Origin: Chitinophaga sp. CB10
Lineage (GTDB): Bacteria; Bacteroidota; Bacteroidia; Chitinophagales; Chitinophagaceae
Reading direction: 5' to 3'
DNA: 64,000 nucleotides
Assembly: GCA_001870995.2 (NCBI GenBank)
Contig: MLAV02000006.1
Span: 124,001-188,000 of the forward strand
Shown here: positions 44,448 through 55,200 of the stretch, piece by piece
How positions within the stretch are numbered: position 1 is the stretch's first letter
Layout: every line of letters begins with the position of its first letter
Position numbers and translations under genes: made by a program
The notes under the pieces: model-generated
Database searches by the model: none
What the model saw: the letters and a program-made list of their open reading frames with translations, nothing else
What the model was told of the DNA's origin: nothing

Positions 44448-44861
44448 AGAAAACCAAAGTCTAACGCGTTAACCATGCCGTTGTTCCAAACAGAGTTTTG
44501 ATAAGCAACCGACATTAATTTTTTAACGCTGTACTATTATAACCGGAAAAAAAACGAAAAGTTTTTCCGAACGGGAAAGCTTTGCCCACAACAGATATAA
44601 ACCGATGCTGCTCCCTCAGTAAGAGGATGTTTATGTTGTTTTGCCAGTTTGTTGTTTAGGCGCTTAATGAGATTTATCAACCAGTTTATAAATAAGGACT
44701 AAAATGATTACGATGAACGCTATTGCTTCCGCCACCGGATAGCCTTACCCACTTTATCTGACAAAAAAGATAACTGCATAGCAGCAAACCCGCTATTGCC
44801 CGATTCCTCCTGGGAACCGGAACGGGAACCTATTACCCTTAAAGTCTATCAAAACCGAATT
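44448..44861 (+). promoter_or_regulatory. 414-bp leader between FecR and SusC (locus 3)
   Basis: Contains a stem CGGAAAAA (44544-44551) with TTTTTCCG (44562-44569), and a 12-codon upstream ORF from ATG 44704 to TAG 44742 (MITMNAIASATG). Otherwise no gene is seen. Long SusC leaders of this kind are often regulated. Confidence 0.4.
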
Positions 44862-47800
44862 ATGTTGAAGAAATTCCGGCAACTACTGTTCTGCCTGATC
44901 CTGCTTATTCCCTGCCTGTCGGTGCACGCCGCCAACCAGGACCTGCTCGACAAAAAAATTACTATCCAGCTGCGTGATGTGCTGCTGAAAGACGCCCTGG
45001 AAAAAATAAGCACCATCGCGGAAGTATCCTTTGTGTACACCAGCAACGACGCGCTCAATGCCAACAAAGTAACTGTTACAGCGAACAATGAAAAGGTAGG
45101 AGTCCTGCTGCATAAGCTGCTCTCGCCATACTCGCTTTCCTTCAGCGTTATGTACGACCGCATTGTGATCCGCAAGGATAACCACAGCAAGGAAATTCCA
45201 TCGCAGCTGAGCGGCTCCCTCTGGCAGATACAGCCGCGCACAACGGATATACGGGGCCTCGTGACCGATATCAAACAGATTGCCTTACCCGGCGTGACTG
45301 TACTGATCAAAGGCACTTCCAGGGGTACTACCACCAACGAAAGGGGAGAGTTTGAACTGAAAAAGGTACCTGCCAACGCGGTGCTGCTCATCAACTTTAC
45401 AGGTTTTAAAACAGAGGAGATACCGGTGTCCCAATTCGGCGCAGGTACAAAAAGTATTACCCTCAAAGAAAAGCCTACGCACCTCCAGGAAGTGATCGTG
45501 ACAGGCTTCCAGAGCATCGATAAAAGCAAGTTCTCCGGCGCGGCAACACGCCTCAAGGCCGATGATGTGAAAATTGAAGGGATGACGGATGTTAGCCGCA
45601 TGCTCGAAGGCCGCGTGGCCGGCGTAGCTATCCAGAACGTATCCGGCACCTTTGGGACCGCGCCGAAAGTACGCGTGCGCGGCGCCACCTCCATCAACGG
45701 GGATAATAAACCCCTGTGGGTAGTGGACGGGGTGGTGCTGGAAGATGTGGTGAACATCAGCAACGACCAGCTCTCCAGCGGCGACCCTACCACACTGCTG
45801 GGTTCCGCCGTGGCCGGACTCAACTCCAACGATATCGAAAGTTTTGACATCCTGAAAGATGCCGCCGCTACAGCCTTGTACGGCGCCCGCGCGATGAACG
45901 GGGTAGTGGTGATCACCACAAAAAAGGGTAAAGCCGGCCGACCTATCGTTGCCTACAGCGGCAACTTTAGCACCCAACTCAAACCCGGCTACGGCGATTT
46001 CAATATCATGAACTCCGCCCAGCAGATGTCGGTGCTGGCAGAACTGGAAAGAAAAGGTATCCTTACTTCGGATATCCTTTCCCGTGCGGATAACGGTGTG
46101 TTTGGTAAACTCTACGAACGCCTCAACGCGGATGACAAAGGCCACTTCCCGGTGGAAAATACGCCGGAGGCACGCAAGCAGTTCCTGCTGCGCTACGCCA
46201 ACGCCAATACGGACTGGTTTGACCTGCTGTTCCGCAACAACTTCGTACAGGAGCATTCGTTAAGCATCTCCACCGGTACGGATAAATCCCAGTCCTATTT
46301 TTCTACCAGCTATTACAGCGACAACGGCTGGACGCTGGCGGATAAAGTCAACCGCTATACGCTGAATTACCGCAATACCTATAAACTGTCTAACCGCCTT
46401 ACCACGAACTTTTCCACCCTGGCTTCCGTACGCCAGCAGAAAGCGCCGGGCGCGCTGAGCCGCAGCAGCAACCCCGTGGAAGGTAAGTACGACCGCGACT
46501 TCGACATCAACCCATTCAGCTATTCCCTCAATACCAGCCGCACGCTCACCGCATACGATGAAAACGGCCACCTGGAATATTTTAGAAGAAACTTCGCGCC
46601 GTTTAACATCATCAATGAGCTGAGCAACAACTATCTCAACCTGAACATGATGGACCTGCGCCTGCAGGGCGACCTCGCCTGGCAGCTGACCGGCAACCTC
46701 CGTTACGAGTTCACCGGCGCTATCCGCTACGTTAAATCCAGCCGCGAACACCAGATTACCGAAAGGTCGAACATGGCCGGCGCTTACCGCGCCAACGACA
46801 ATGCCACCATCGCGGACAACAACCGCTTCCTCTACCGCGATCCGGACAACCCGGACGCGCAGCCGGTAGTGGTGCTGCCTTACGGCGGTTTCTACAACCG
46901 CACGGAAGATCAGCTGATCAACTACGATTTCCGCAACGGGTTGAACTACAGCGATACCTTCAACACCAAACACCAGCTGAACGTGCTGGTAGGGCAGCAG
47001 GTAAAGGCCGCAGACCGGCAGGCCGCATCCAGCACAGGTTATGGCTACCAGTACGACAACGGGGGCGTGCCGTTCGTGGATTATAAAATCCTGAAGCAGA
47101 CTATCGAGAGCAATTTTCCTTACTACAGCATGGGGAAGGACTTTGACCGCTTTGCGGCCTTTTATGCAACCGCTACCTATGCCTACAACCATAAATACAA
47201 CGTGACCCTCACGGGCCGCTACGATGGCTCCAACCGCCTGGGCATTTCCCGCAAGGCGCGCTGGCTGCCTACCTACAGCGGCGCCGTATCCTGGAATATT
47301 GAGCAGGAGCCTTTCATGCAGCAATTTCGTAACCTCGATTACCTGACGCTCCGCGCCAGCTACGGGCTTACCGCCAGCATGGGCCCCGCCACCAATTCCA
47401 ACATCGTGTTCCAGACGGTGAACACCCGCCGCCCGCACCTGACGGAAGTGGAATCCGTAATACAACTGGCGCACCTGCAAAACGACGACCTTACCTGGGA
47501 AAAATTATATACTACCAACATCGGGCTCGACGGAGGCCTGTTCAACGGCCGCATTAACTGGGCCATTGACGCCTATACCCGTAAGAGCTTCGACCTCATC
47601 AGCAAAATCAAAACATCCGGTATTGGCGGCGAGCTTTATAAAGCCGCCAACTACGCGGATATGGATTCCAAAGGGCTGGAAGTGATGATCGGCGGGGAAC
47701 CCATCCGAAAGAAAGATTTCAGCTGGCGCGCCAACCTGACCTTTGGTTACAACACCAACAAGATCACCAACGCGAAAAACATTCCCGCCATCTTCGACCT

Positions 47801-48497
47801 CGTAGTGGCGGAAGGCGGTAACATTGAAGGCTATCCCGTGCGCAGCCTCTTCTCCCTGAAGTACGAGGACCTGACACATTACGAAGGCGTGCCGGAGTTT
47901 ATTAACGAGAAGGGAGAGCTGGACAAAAACGTGAACCTGCAGGACCTTAAAACCGGCCACCTCGTGTATATGGGACCGGTAGACCCGCCGGTAACCGGCG
48001 GCGTGTCCAATACCTTCCGGTATAAGAATCTCTCCCTAAACGTTTTCGTTACCTACCAGGCGGGCAATAAAATCCGCCTGACGCCGGCGTTTAAAACGGC
48101 TTATTCCGACCTGGATGCCATGCCGAAAGAGTTCTACAATCGCTGGGCCATGCCGGGAGAAGAAACGAAAACCGTCATCCCATCTATCCTAGATGTATTT
48201 GAGCAAAGCCTGATCTGGGGCAGCTATCCCTATAATAACTACAACTACTCTACGGAGCGGGTGGCCAGCGGGGACTTTGTGCGGCTGAAAACCGTGTCGC
48301 TCACCTATACGCTGCCGGCCGCCAAAGCCAAGTGGATCGGGTTTAACAGCCTGTCCTTCACGGGCGCGGCCATCAACCCATGGCTCATCTATGCCGATAA
48401 AAAGCTGCAGGGCCAGGACCCGGAATTCTTCAATGCCGGCGGGGTGGCGCAGCCAATCCAGAAACAGTTCACTTTTTCCATTAAAGCGGGCCTTTAA
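44862..48497 (+). CDS. SusC-type TonB-linked receptor with STN domain (locus 3)
   Basis: 1211 residues from the ATG at 44862 (MLKKFRQLLFCLILLIPCLSVHA, a signal peptide); a TTG further upstream in frame is less likely. STN domain (about 35-105, DALEKISTIAEVSFVYTSNDAL), carboxypeptidase-regulatory-like domain (IRGLVTDIKQIALPGVTVLIKG), plug with LWVVDGVVLEDVV ... LKDAAATALYGARAMNGVVVITTKKG, barrel to the end. It should pair with the SusD 11 bp downstream and signal to FecR. Confidence 0.93.
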   Translation: MLKKFRQLLFCLILLIPCLSVHAANQDLLDKKITIQLRDVLLKDALEKISTIAEVSFVYTSNDALNANKVTVTANNEKVGVLLHKLLSPYSLSFSVMYDRIVIRKDNHSKEIPSQLSGSLWQIQPRTTDIRGLVTDIKQIALPGVTVLIKGTSRGTTTNERGEFELKKVPANAVLLINFTGFKTEEIPVSQFGAGTKSITLKEKPTHLQEVIVTGFQSIDKSKFSGAATRLKADDVKIEGMTDVSRMLEGRVAGVAIQNVSGTFGTAPKVRVRGATSINGDNKPLWVVDGVVLEDVVNISNDQLSSGDPTTLLGSAVAGLNSNDIESFDILKDAAATALYGARAMNGVVVITTKKGKAGRPIVAYSGNFSTQLKPGYGDFNIMNSAQQMSVLAELERKGILTSDILSRADNGVFGKLYERLNADDKGHFPVENTPEARKQFLLRYANANTDWFDLLFRNNFVQEHSLSISTGTDKSQSYFSTSYYSDNGWTLADKVNRYTLNYRNTYKLSNRLTTNFSTLASVRQQKAPGALSRSSNPVEGKYDRDFDINPFSYSLNTSRTLTAYDENGHLEYFRRNFAPFNIINELSNNYLNLNMMDLRLQGDLAWQLTGNLRYEFTGAIRYVKSSREHQITERSNMAGAYRANDNATIADNNRFLYRDPDNPDAQPVVVLPYGGFYNRTEDQLINYDFRNGLNYSDTFNTKHQLNVLVGQQVKAADRQAASSTGYGYQYDNGGVPFVDYKILKQTIESNFPYYSMGKDFDRFAAFYATATYAYNHKYNVTLTGRYDGSNRLGISRKARWLPTYSGAVSWNIEQEPFMQQFRNLDYLTLRASYGLTASMGPATNSNIVFQTVNTRRPHLTEVESVIQLAHLQNDDLTWEKLYTTNIGLDGGLFNGRINWAIDAYTRKSFDLISKIKTSGIGGELYKAANYADMDSKGLEVMIGGEPIRKKDFSWRANLTFGYNTNKITNAKNIPAIFDLVVAEGGNIEGYPVRSLFSLKYEDLTHYEGVPEFINEKGELDKNVNLQDLKTGHLVYMGPVDPPVTGGVSNTFRYKNLSLNVFVTYQAGNKIRLTPAFKTAYSDLDAMPKEFYNRWAMPGEETKTVIPSILDVFEQSLIWGSYPYNNYNYSTERVASGDFVRLKTVSLTYTLPAAKAKWIGFNSLSFTGAAINPWLIYADKKLQGQDPEFFNAGGVAQPIQKQFTFSIKAGL

Positions 48498-48508
48498 AAT
48501 TTTAGACT

Positions 48509-49978
48509 ATGAAACTGAATCCTACGCTATATAAACGTACAGCCGTTACCGTAGCAGCCACGCTGCTGCTGGCTACCGGCTGCACAAAATTTTTGGAACA
48601 ACAGCCGGACAGTACCTGGACCTCCCTGGACACGCCGCAAAAAGTGGCGAAGCTGCTCGGCACCGCCTATCCGCAATCCAGCTACATTGTGATGTGCGAG
48701 TCGAAGTCGGACAACGTGGCCGATAAAGGCGTGGGCGAATCCGAACGCCCCAACAGCGACAGCTACCTGTTCCAGGACGTGCAATCCATTGAGGAAGACT
48801 CCCCCGAAGCTTACTGGGCGGCTTCCTACAGCGCCATTGCCGCGGCCAACCAGGCCCTGAAAGCCTGCGCGGAAGCGGACGACTCCACGCTGTACCAGGC
48901 ACAGAAAGGAGAGGCCCTTGTGGCCAGGGCGTACGCGCATTTCATGCTCGTCAATCTCTTCTCCCCGGTATATGACCCTGCAACGGCGGGCACGAGCCCC
49001 GGCATCCCTTATGTAACGGAGCCGGAAACGGTGGTGCACAAGCAGTACCAGCGGAAGACGGTGGCCTACGTGTACGAGATGATTGAAAAAGACCTGCTGG
49101 CCGGCCTGCCCCTGATCCAGGACGAAGCGTACACCGTGGACCGTTATCATTTCAACCGCCTTGCGGCCAACGCTTTTGCCACCCGCTTTTACCTCTTTAA
49201 GAAAGATTACCAGAAAGTGCTGTACTACGCCGCGCAAGCCTTCCCCGGCGATCAGCTGGGCATGCACATGCGCCCGTGGAATTCGAAATACAATAACATG
49301 TCGCCCGCGCAGATACGCGACCTCTATGCCAACGCCGCGGAAGACGCCAACCTGCTCATCGTGGAAACCAAATCGCTTGCAGGCAGGTATATGGGCCGCT
49401 ACCGGTACGACCTCTCCTTTGCCAAGGAAGTGGAGATCCTCGGTAACAATGTGACCGGCGGCCGCTGGGCTTACCCCGTGTACTACTACGGCAACCAGGA
49501 TTACTTTGTGCCGAAGAACATCGAGTACTTCGTGAAGAACTCCGTGAATGCCACTATCGGCCAGCCTTACGTGATGAACGTACTGTTCACTACAGAGGAA
49601 GTATTGTTTAACCGGGCAGAAGCCAATGCCGCGCTGGGCAATTACGACGCGGTATTAAAAGACCTCAACCTCTTCGCCAGTCGCCGTATCACCAATTACA
49701 GCGCTACCTCCCACAACATCACGATGGCGCGGCTGCAGAACTACTACGGCACGACGGACCCGCGCGTGGCCAGCCTGCAAGCCATCCTCAGCTTTAAACG
49801 GGCGGAGTACATACAGGAAGGGATGCGCTGGTTTGACCTGCTGCGGCATGGTATAACGGTAACGCACACACGCATAGGCGCGCCGGACCTGGTGCTGAAA
49901 CCGGGGGACGACCAACGCACGTTTCAGCTGCCGCAATCCGTTGCCAACAGCGGATTAGAGCTTAACCCAAGGAAATAA
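48509..49978 (+). CDS. SusD/RagB-family lipoprotein (locus 3)
   Basis: 489 residues with lipobox LATGC. SusD marks: SYSAIAAANQALKAC, GEALVARAYAHFMLVNLFSPVY, TEEVLFNRAEANAALGNYDAVL and FKRAEYIQEGMRWFDLLRHGI. Followed closely by the metallohydrolase lipoprotein. Confidence 0.92.
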   Translation: MKLNPTLYKRTAVTVAATLLLATGCTKFLEQQPDSTWTSLDTPQKVAKLLGTAYPQSSYIVMCESKSDNVADKGVGESERPNSDSYLFQDVQSIEEDSPEAYWAASYSAIAAANQALKACAEADDSTLYQAQKGEALVARAYAHFMLVNLFSPVYDPATAGTSPGIPYVTEPETVVHKQYQRKTVAYVYEMIEKDLLAGLPLIQDEAYTVDRYHFNRLAANAFATRFYLFKKDYQKVLYYAAQAFPGDQLGMHMRPWNSKYNNMSPAQIRDLYANAAEDANLLIVETKSLAGRYMGRYRYDLSFAKEVEILGNNVTGGRWAYPVYYYGNQDYFVPKNIEYFVKNSVNATIGQPYVMNVLFTTEEVLFNRAEANAALGNYDAVLKDLNLFASRRITNYSATSHNITMARLQNYYGTTDPRVASLQAILSFKRAEYIQEGMRWFDLLRHGITVTHTRIGAPDLVLKPGDDQRTFQLPQSVANSGLELNPRK

Positions 49979-50004
49979 TTTATCAACCAATATCTGCTAT
50001 TACT

Positions 50005-50913
50005 ATGTTGAACATTAAATGGCTTCTCCTGGCGCTTTCATTTTGCTGCCTGCTGAGTTGCAGCAAGGATGATGATATGGAGCTGGTAGAGGATATTCCG
50101 GGCCTCGGCGGAGATACCTGGAAGGCCAGCGCGCTGGACAAATACCTCTACGACTCCCTGACCGTACCTTTTAACATCGCTGTAAAATACAAGTGGGACC
50201 AGTTTGAGTTTGAAGTAAACAAAACCCTGGTGCCTGCAAAGGAAGAGAAAATCATCCCCGTCATGGAGGCCATCCGAAAGGTATGGATCAATACCTACAT
50301 CGCGGAGGCGGATTCCCTTTTCTTCATCAAATACTGCCCCAAGTTCCTCATCCTCTCCGGCAGCGCCAGCTGGAACAGCAACGGCACCATCACGCTGGGA
50401 ACGGCGGAAGGCGGCCGTAAGGTAGTGCTGTACCTGCTGAACGAATTCCGCACTAAAACGATGGCAGGTTACAAGCTGTCCGACTCCGCTACCGTGAAGC
50501 AAATGTTCCATGTGATCGAACACGAGTTTGGCCACATCCTCCACCAGAACGTGATGTACCCGGTGGAATTCAAACGCATTAATCCCGGCCTGTACACCGG
50601 CAACTGGAATAACATTTCAGATGCGGAGGCCAACCGGGACGGCTTCATCACCGCCTACGCCATGAGCGGCTTTGATGATGATTTTGTGGAGATGGTGTCC
50701 ATCATGCTGGTAGAAGGCAGGGCCGGGTTTGAAAAAATCGTCAACAGCATTCCTGCCGGCAATAGCGTGAACGGTACCTCACAGGCGGCTGCCAAAGCCT
50801 ACCTCCGGGCTAAAGAGGCCATGGTGGTCAACTATTTCAACAAGGTGTGGGACATCGACTTCTATAGTCTGCAAACCCGTACGCGGACAGCAATCGAACA
50901 ATTACTCTACTAA
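50005..50913 (+). CDS. Substrate import-associated zinc metallohydrolase lipoprotein
   Basis: 302 residues with lipobox LLSC. The zinc-peptidase motif HEFGH is seen near residue 172 in VIEHEFGHILHQN, with a downstream Glu in VEMVSIMLVEG as a likely third ligand region. The family is known as a companion of SusC/SusD pairs (TIGR04549 type). It probably processes the imported substrate at the cell surface or in the periplasm; a peptide or protein substrate is therefore likely for locus 3. Only 1 bp separates it from the next gene. Confidence 0.88.
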   Translation: MLNIKWLLLALSFCCLLSCSKDDDMELVEDIPGLGGDTWKASALDKYLYDSLTVPFNIAVKYKWDQFEFEVNKTLVPAKEEKIIPVMEAIRKVWINTYIAEADSLFFIKYCPKFLILSGSASWNSNGTITLGTAEGGRKVVLYLLNEFRTKTMAGYKLSDSATVKQMFHVIEHEFGHILHQNVMYPVEFKRINPGLYTGNWNNISDAEANRDGFITAYAMSGFDDDFVEMVSIMLVEGRAGFEKIVNSIPAGNSVNGTSQAAAKAYLRAKEAMVVNYFNKVWDIDFYSLQTRTRTAIEQLLY

Positions 50914-50914
50914 A

Positions 50915-52216
50915 ATGCAGCAGATGAAAAAAATTATTTACAGCCTGTTCATAGGATTGATGGCCCTCACTGCCTGTAAAAAGGAGATGGAGCCGGTGTT
51001 CAGGGAATCGATAGACAAGCGGCTGAAAGATACGCTGGACAACTACCAGCGCATACTCATGGGGGCGGAATACGGCTGGAACACGCTGGTGTTTCCCCTG
51101 CAGGGCGGCGCATATAATTTCTACATGAAGTTTACGGACAGCAACCGGGTACAGATGTTTGCCGACCTCTCCGAGCAAACGGCCAACCAGATGCAGGAAA
51201 GCAGCTGGCGGCTGAAAGCCTTGCAGCAACCAAGCCTCCTGTTTGATACCTATTCTTACCTGCACCAGCTGAGCGATCCTGACGGGAACGTGAATGGGGG
51301 CGTTGATGGCGCTGGCCTGCAGTCCGACTTTGAATTTGCCTTTGACGGCATGCAGGGGGATACCATTAAGCTGCGGGGCCGCTTCAACCACACCGTTGCC
51401 TATATGATCAAAGCCAGCAAGGCCGAGCAGGACCTGCATTACAGCCAGCAGGTAAGGCGGACGTTTGACCGCGTGGGCTCCCTGCAAACCTTCTTCATAC
51501 GCTTATCTTCCGCTGAAACCAAGTGCGACCTGCAGGTGGACATCAGCAGTCACCGCATGCTCATTGGCTGGCAGCAGGAGGGGAAGTACCGCATCTACAC
51601 CAGTAACTATTACTACACGGCCACTGGCATCGGCCTCGCCAATCCCTATGCGGATACGGTAAAGCTGCCCTTTACAAAGCTGGATAACGCTACGTGGAAC
51701 AATAATATCCTCCACTGTAACATAGACGGCAAGGCGGCCACCATCACGGAAACCGTGCTGCCGTTGCAGGTAGATACCGCCGCGCCCCGCAACTGGTATA
51801 ACGAAGCGCTGGCAGCGGGCGACTACTGGCAAACCTTTAACGGATGGCATATCAACGGCGTGGAAGATGCGCTGAATGTACACAGCACCGCGCGCTACTA
51901 TTCCTTCGGGTACTGGCCGCAGTATGATACCGATACGGACTTCCTGCCCTGGATCACCGTCAATGCCGCCGGCACCGGGCTCACCTATGCCTATGGCGTG
52001 TTCTTCGACGGGCCGCCGGTGTTCGATACCAAAGGATTCCTCTACTTCTCCCCGTTTGCGGAAGGCGGCACACGACCGAGCCCTTACACGCCGGTACAGC
52101 GCACCTATCAGCTCATGGCCGATTCCGGCGGATTCTATATGGTAAAGTTTGCCGAGAAAATCTATTTCATGGTCAGCGCTACCACGGGTAAAGCCTGGAT
52201 AGCCTGGTACAGATAA
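50915..52216 (+). CDS. DUF4302-type lipoprotein
   Basis: 433 residues; lipobox LTAC in MKKIIYSLFIGLMALTAC. The middle and end (LDNYQRILMGAEYGWNTLVFP, NFYMKFTDSNRVQMFADL) match what I know of DUF4302 proteins, which travel with SusC/SusD and the zinc metallohydrolase. Surface-exposed, function unknown. The true start may be the second Met (50924). Confidence 0.82.
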   Translation: MQQMKKIIYSLFIGLMALTACKKEMEPVFRESIDKRLKDTLDNYQRILMGAEYGWNTLVFPLQGGAYNFYMKFTDSNRVQMFADLSEQTANQMQESSWRLKALQQPSLLFDTYSYLHQLSDPDGNVNGGVDGAGLQSDFEFAFDGMQGDTIKLRGRFNHTVAYMIKASKAEQDLHYSQQVRRTFDRVGSLQTFFIRLSSAETKCDLQVDISSHRMLIGWQQEGKYRIYTSNYYYTATGIGLANPYADTVKLPFTKLDNATWNNNILHCNIDGKAATITETVLPLQVDTAAPRNWYNEALAAGDYWQTFNGWHINGVEDALNVHSTARYYSFGYWPQYDTDTDFLPWITVNAAGTGLTYAYGVFFDGPPVFDTKGFLYFSPFAEGGTRPSPYTPVQRTYQLMADSGGFYMVKFAEKIYFMVSATTGKAWIAWYR

Positions 52217-52245
52217 TTGTATTGCGAATTCCCAAATAATATGAA

Positions 52246-55200
52246 ATGAAAAAATTTACCTTAATTCTCCTTAGCACCTTCCTGCTGCTGACAGCCCAAC
52301 GGCTGTTGGCGCAGGTAGATACCCGCATAGGGAACAATACCAGCGGTAATACGCCTACTACGGGGCCTTGCCCGTTGCAGGACTATTACGAAGGTTCCAG
52401 GGCGCAGTACCTGTTCCGTGCCTCCGAACTGCAGGCCGCTGGCATGAGAGCCGGGAATATCAGCGGAGTGAAATTCTACGTCCTCTCCCTGGGCAATGCC
52501 GGCACGATCGAAGGGTATTCCATCAAGCTGGGCACAACTACGGCCACCACGCTGACGACCTCCTGGCTGCCGGTTACCTTCGTGGGCCGCGCTGCCGCGG
52601 ATTACACGCCCACGGCCGGCTGGAATAACTTCGCTTTCCCCTCCGGCTTCTACTGGAATGGTACGGACAACCTCGTCCTCGAAGTCTGTAACGGCCAGGC
52701 GGCCCCCATGCCGGACGGAGTCTGGTACACCAACAACCCCGTGGTGGGTAGTACTTCCGGGCTAAGCTTCAACGCTTCCCGCACCTACACCGTGGATAAC
52801 ACGGCGGACATCTGCGCCACTACCAGCACTTCCGTGAATGGCTCGCAAACCACCCGCCCGGATGTAACCTTCACCTGGATACCGGACGCCGTATGTGCAG
52901 GCACGCCGGCTGCCGGCACGGCCAGCGCCAGCAAAGCCAATGTATGCGCAGGGGAGGCGTTTGACCTCTCCGTGAGTGGTACCACCATCGCGCAGAACAT
53001 CAAATTCCAATGGCAAAGTTCTACGGATAACGTCAACTGGACGAACCTGCCCAATGATACCACGGCTAATTTTTCTACCAGCCAGTCCGTATCCACTTAC
53101 TACCGCTGCGTGAGCACCTGTGCCAATTCAGGCGCTACCGCTACCAGCAACGCCGTATTCGTCAACAGTCCGTTGCTGGTGCAGGGTAATTACTACATCA
53201 ATAAAAACCTGCCTACCGGCGGTAATAACTTCAACTCCTTCACGGACGCCTACAACTTCATGAAATGCGGTATAGGCGGTCCTATCAGCTTTGAAGTAGT
53301 AGCCGGCAGCGGTACCTATAACGAACAACTCAACTTCGGACCCATTACCGGCGCTTCCGCGACCAATACCATCACCTTCTTCGGCCACGGCAGCGATACG
53401 CTGGCTTTTGCCTGCACTTCCGCCAACCGGGCCATCGTAAAACTTGACAATGCAGACTATTTTACTTTTAAAGACCTGGTGCTGAAAACCGTGATCGGTA
53501 CAGGCACTACCTACGGTTGGGGTTTCCACCTGCTGAACGATGCGGATAACAATACCATCACCGGCTGTACCATTTTGCTGGACACCGCCGGTACCGCTTC
53601 CAACTACGCAGGTATCGTCATCTCCAACTCCACCACTTCCGCTACCACCACAGGGGATCACTCTGTGGACAGCCTCCGGGTTATTGGCAACACCATCACC
53701 GGCGGGTACTACGGTATCACGTCCATGGGTGGCGCCACCGTCCCCAACCTGGACATTATTATCAGAAACAACAAGATCCAGGATTTCTATAACTATGGTA
53801 TTTACTTCAATGGTAACTCCAAACTGACCATTGAAGATAATATTTTCACGAGGCCGGTACGCCGCAACAGCAGCACGTTCTACGGTGTCTATGCTACGGG
53901 CATGAATACACGCTGCCTCATCACCGGCAACCGGTTCTTCAACCCGTTTGGCGGCAATGCTGCCAGCACCTCTTCCGCCTACGGTATTTATTTCACTAAC
54001 GTAGACGCCTATCCGGCGTTGGAAAATACCATCTCCAATAACCTCCTGTATAAATATTCCGGTACAGGCAGCGCGTATGGCATCTACCTCAGTGATTCGC
54101 ATAACAACTGGTTCTACCACAACACCGTTTCCATTGACGGCGCGTCTACCGCTGCCACTACGTATAACCATTACGGTATCTACGTGGGTACCAAGTCGGA
54201 CGGTAACCAGTTTTACAACAACCTCATCTCCGTTACCCGCAGCGGGGGAGGGAACAAGTATAACGTCTATTACAGCACAGCCACCAGCACCGTAACAGGT
54301 AATAACAATATCTATTACAACGGCGCAACGGATGGCAATAACTACCTCGGCTACTGGGGTACGGTGAAGCCGCTGCTGGCCGACTGGCAGACGGCGACAG
54401 GTATGGACACCAGTTCCTATACCACCAACCCGCTGTTCCGCGATCCTGCCAACGGCGACTTTACACCAAACAATGCTTCCATCGATAATAAAGGCGTGCC
54501 TATTCCGCTGGTGACAGTGGACATCCTCGATGCGGCGCGCAGCGCTACCACGCCGGACATCGGCGCGTATGAATTTACGCCGCCGCCCTGTAATACGCCG
54601 CCAACGCCGGGTACAGCCATCGTGGACAAAACGCCCGTGTGCTATAACAACAAGGTGAGCCTCTCCCTGCAAGGCAACTCCATCGGGCTGACGCAAACCT
54701 ACCAATGGCAAACCGCCACCAATGCGGCCGGCCCATGGACCAACTTCGGCGCCGCGCTGACCAACCCGGATACCGTGGTGGCTATGACGGCTACTACCTA
54801 TTTCCGCGCGGCAGTCACCTGCTCCGGCAACACGGCCTATTCCACCCCGGTGCTGGTAACGGTAAACCCCGCGTTGCCTCCGGGTAATTACACGATCGAT
54901 AAAACCCAGCCGGCATCTGCCATCAGCTTCCCGAGCTTCAATGCCGCCAAACAGGCCATGGCATGCGGTATCGCAGGAGCGGTAGTGTTTAACGTGGCAC
55001 CGGGCACTGGTCCTTATAACGAAATGCTGATCCTGGATTCCATCCCGGGCGTGTCCGCCGTCAATACGATTACCTTTAACGGTAACGGCAACACGATCGC
55101 TTATACCGGTCAAACCAGCGAGGACAGGGCTACCATTAAATTACGCGGCATCGATCACGTTACGTTCGACAGCCTCGTGGTGGATGCCCGCGGTACCAAC

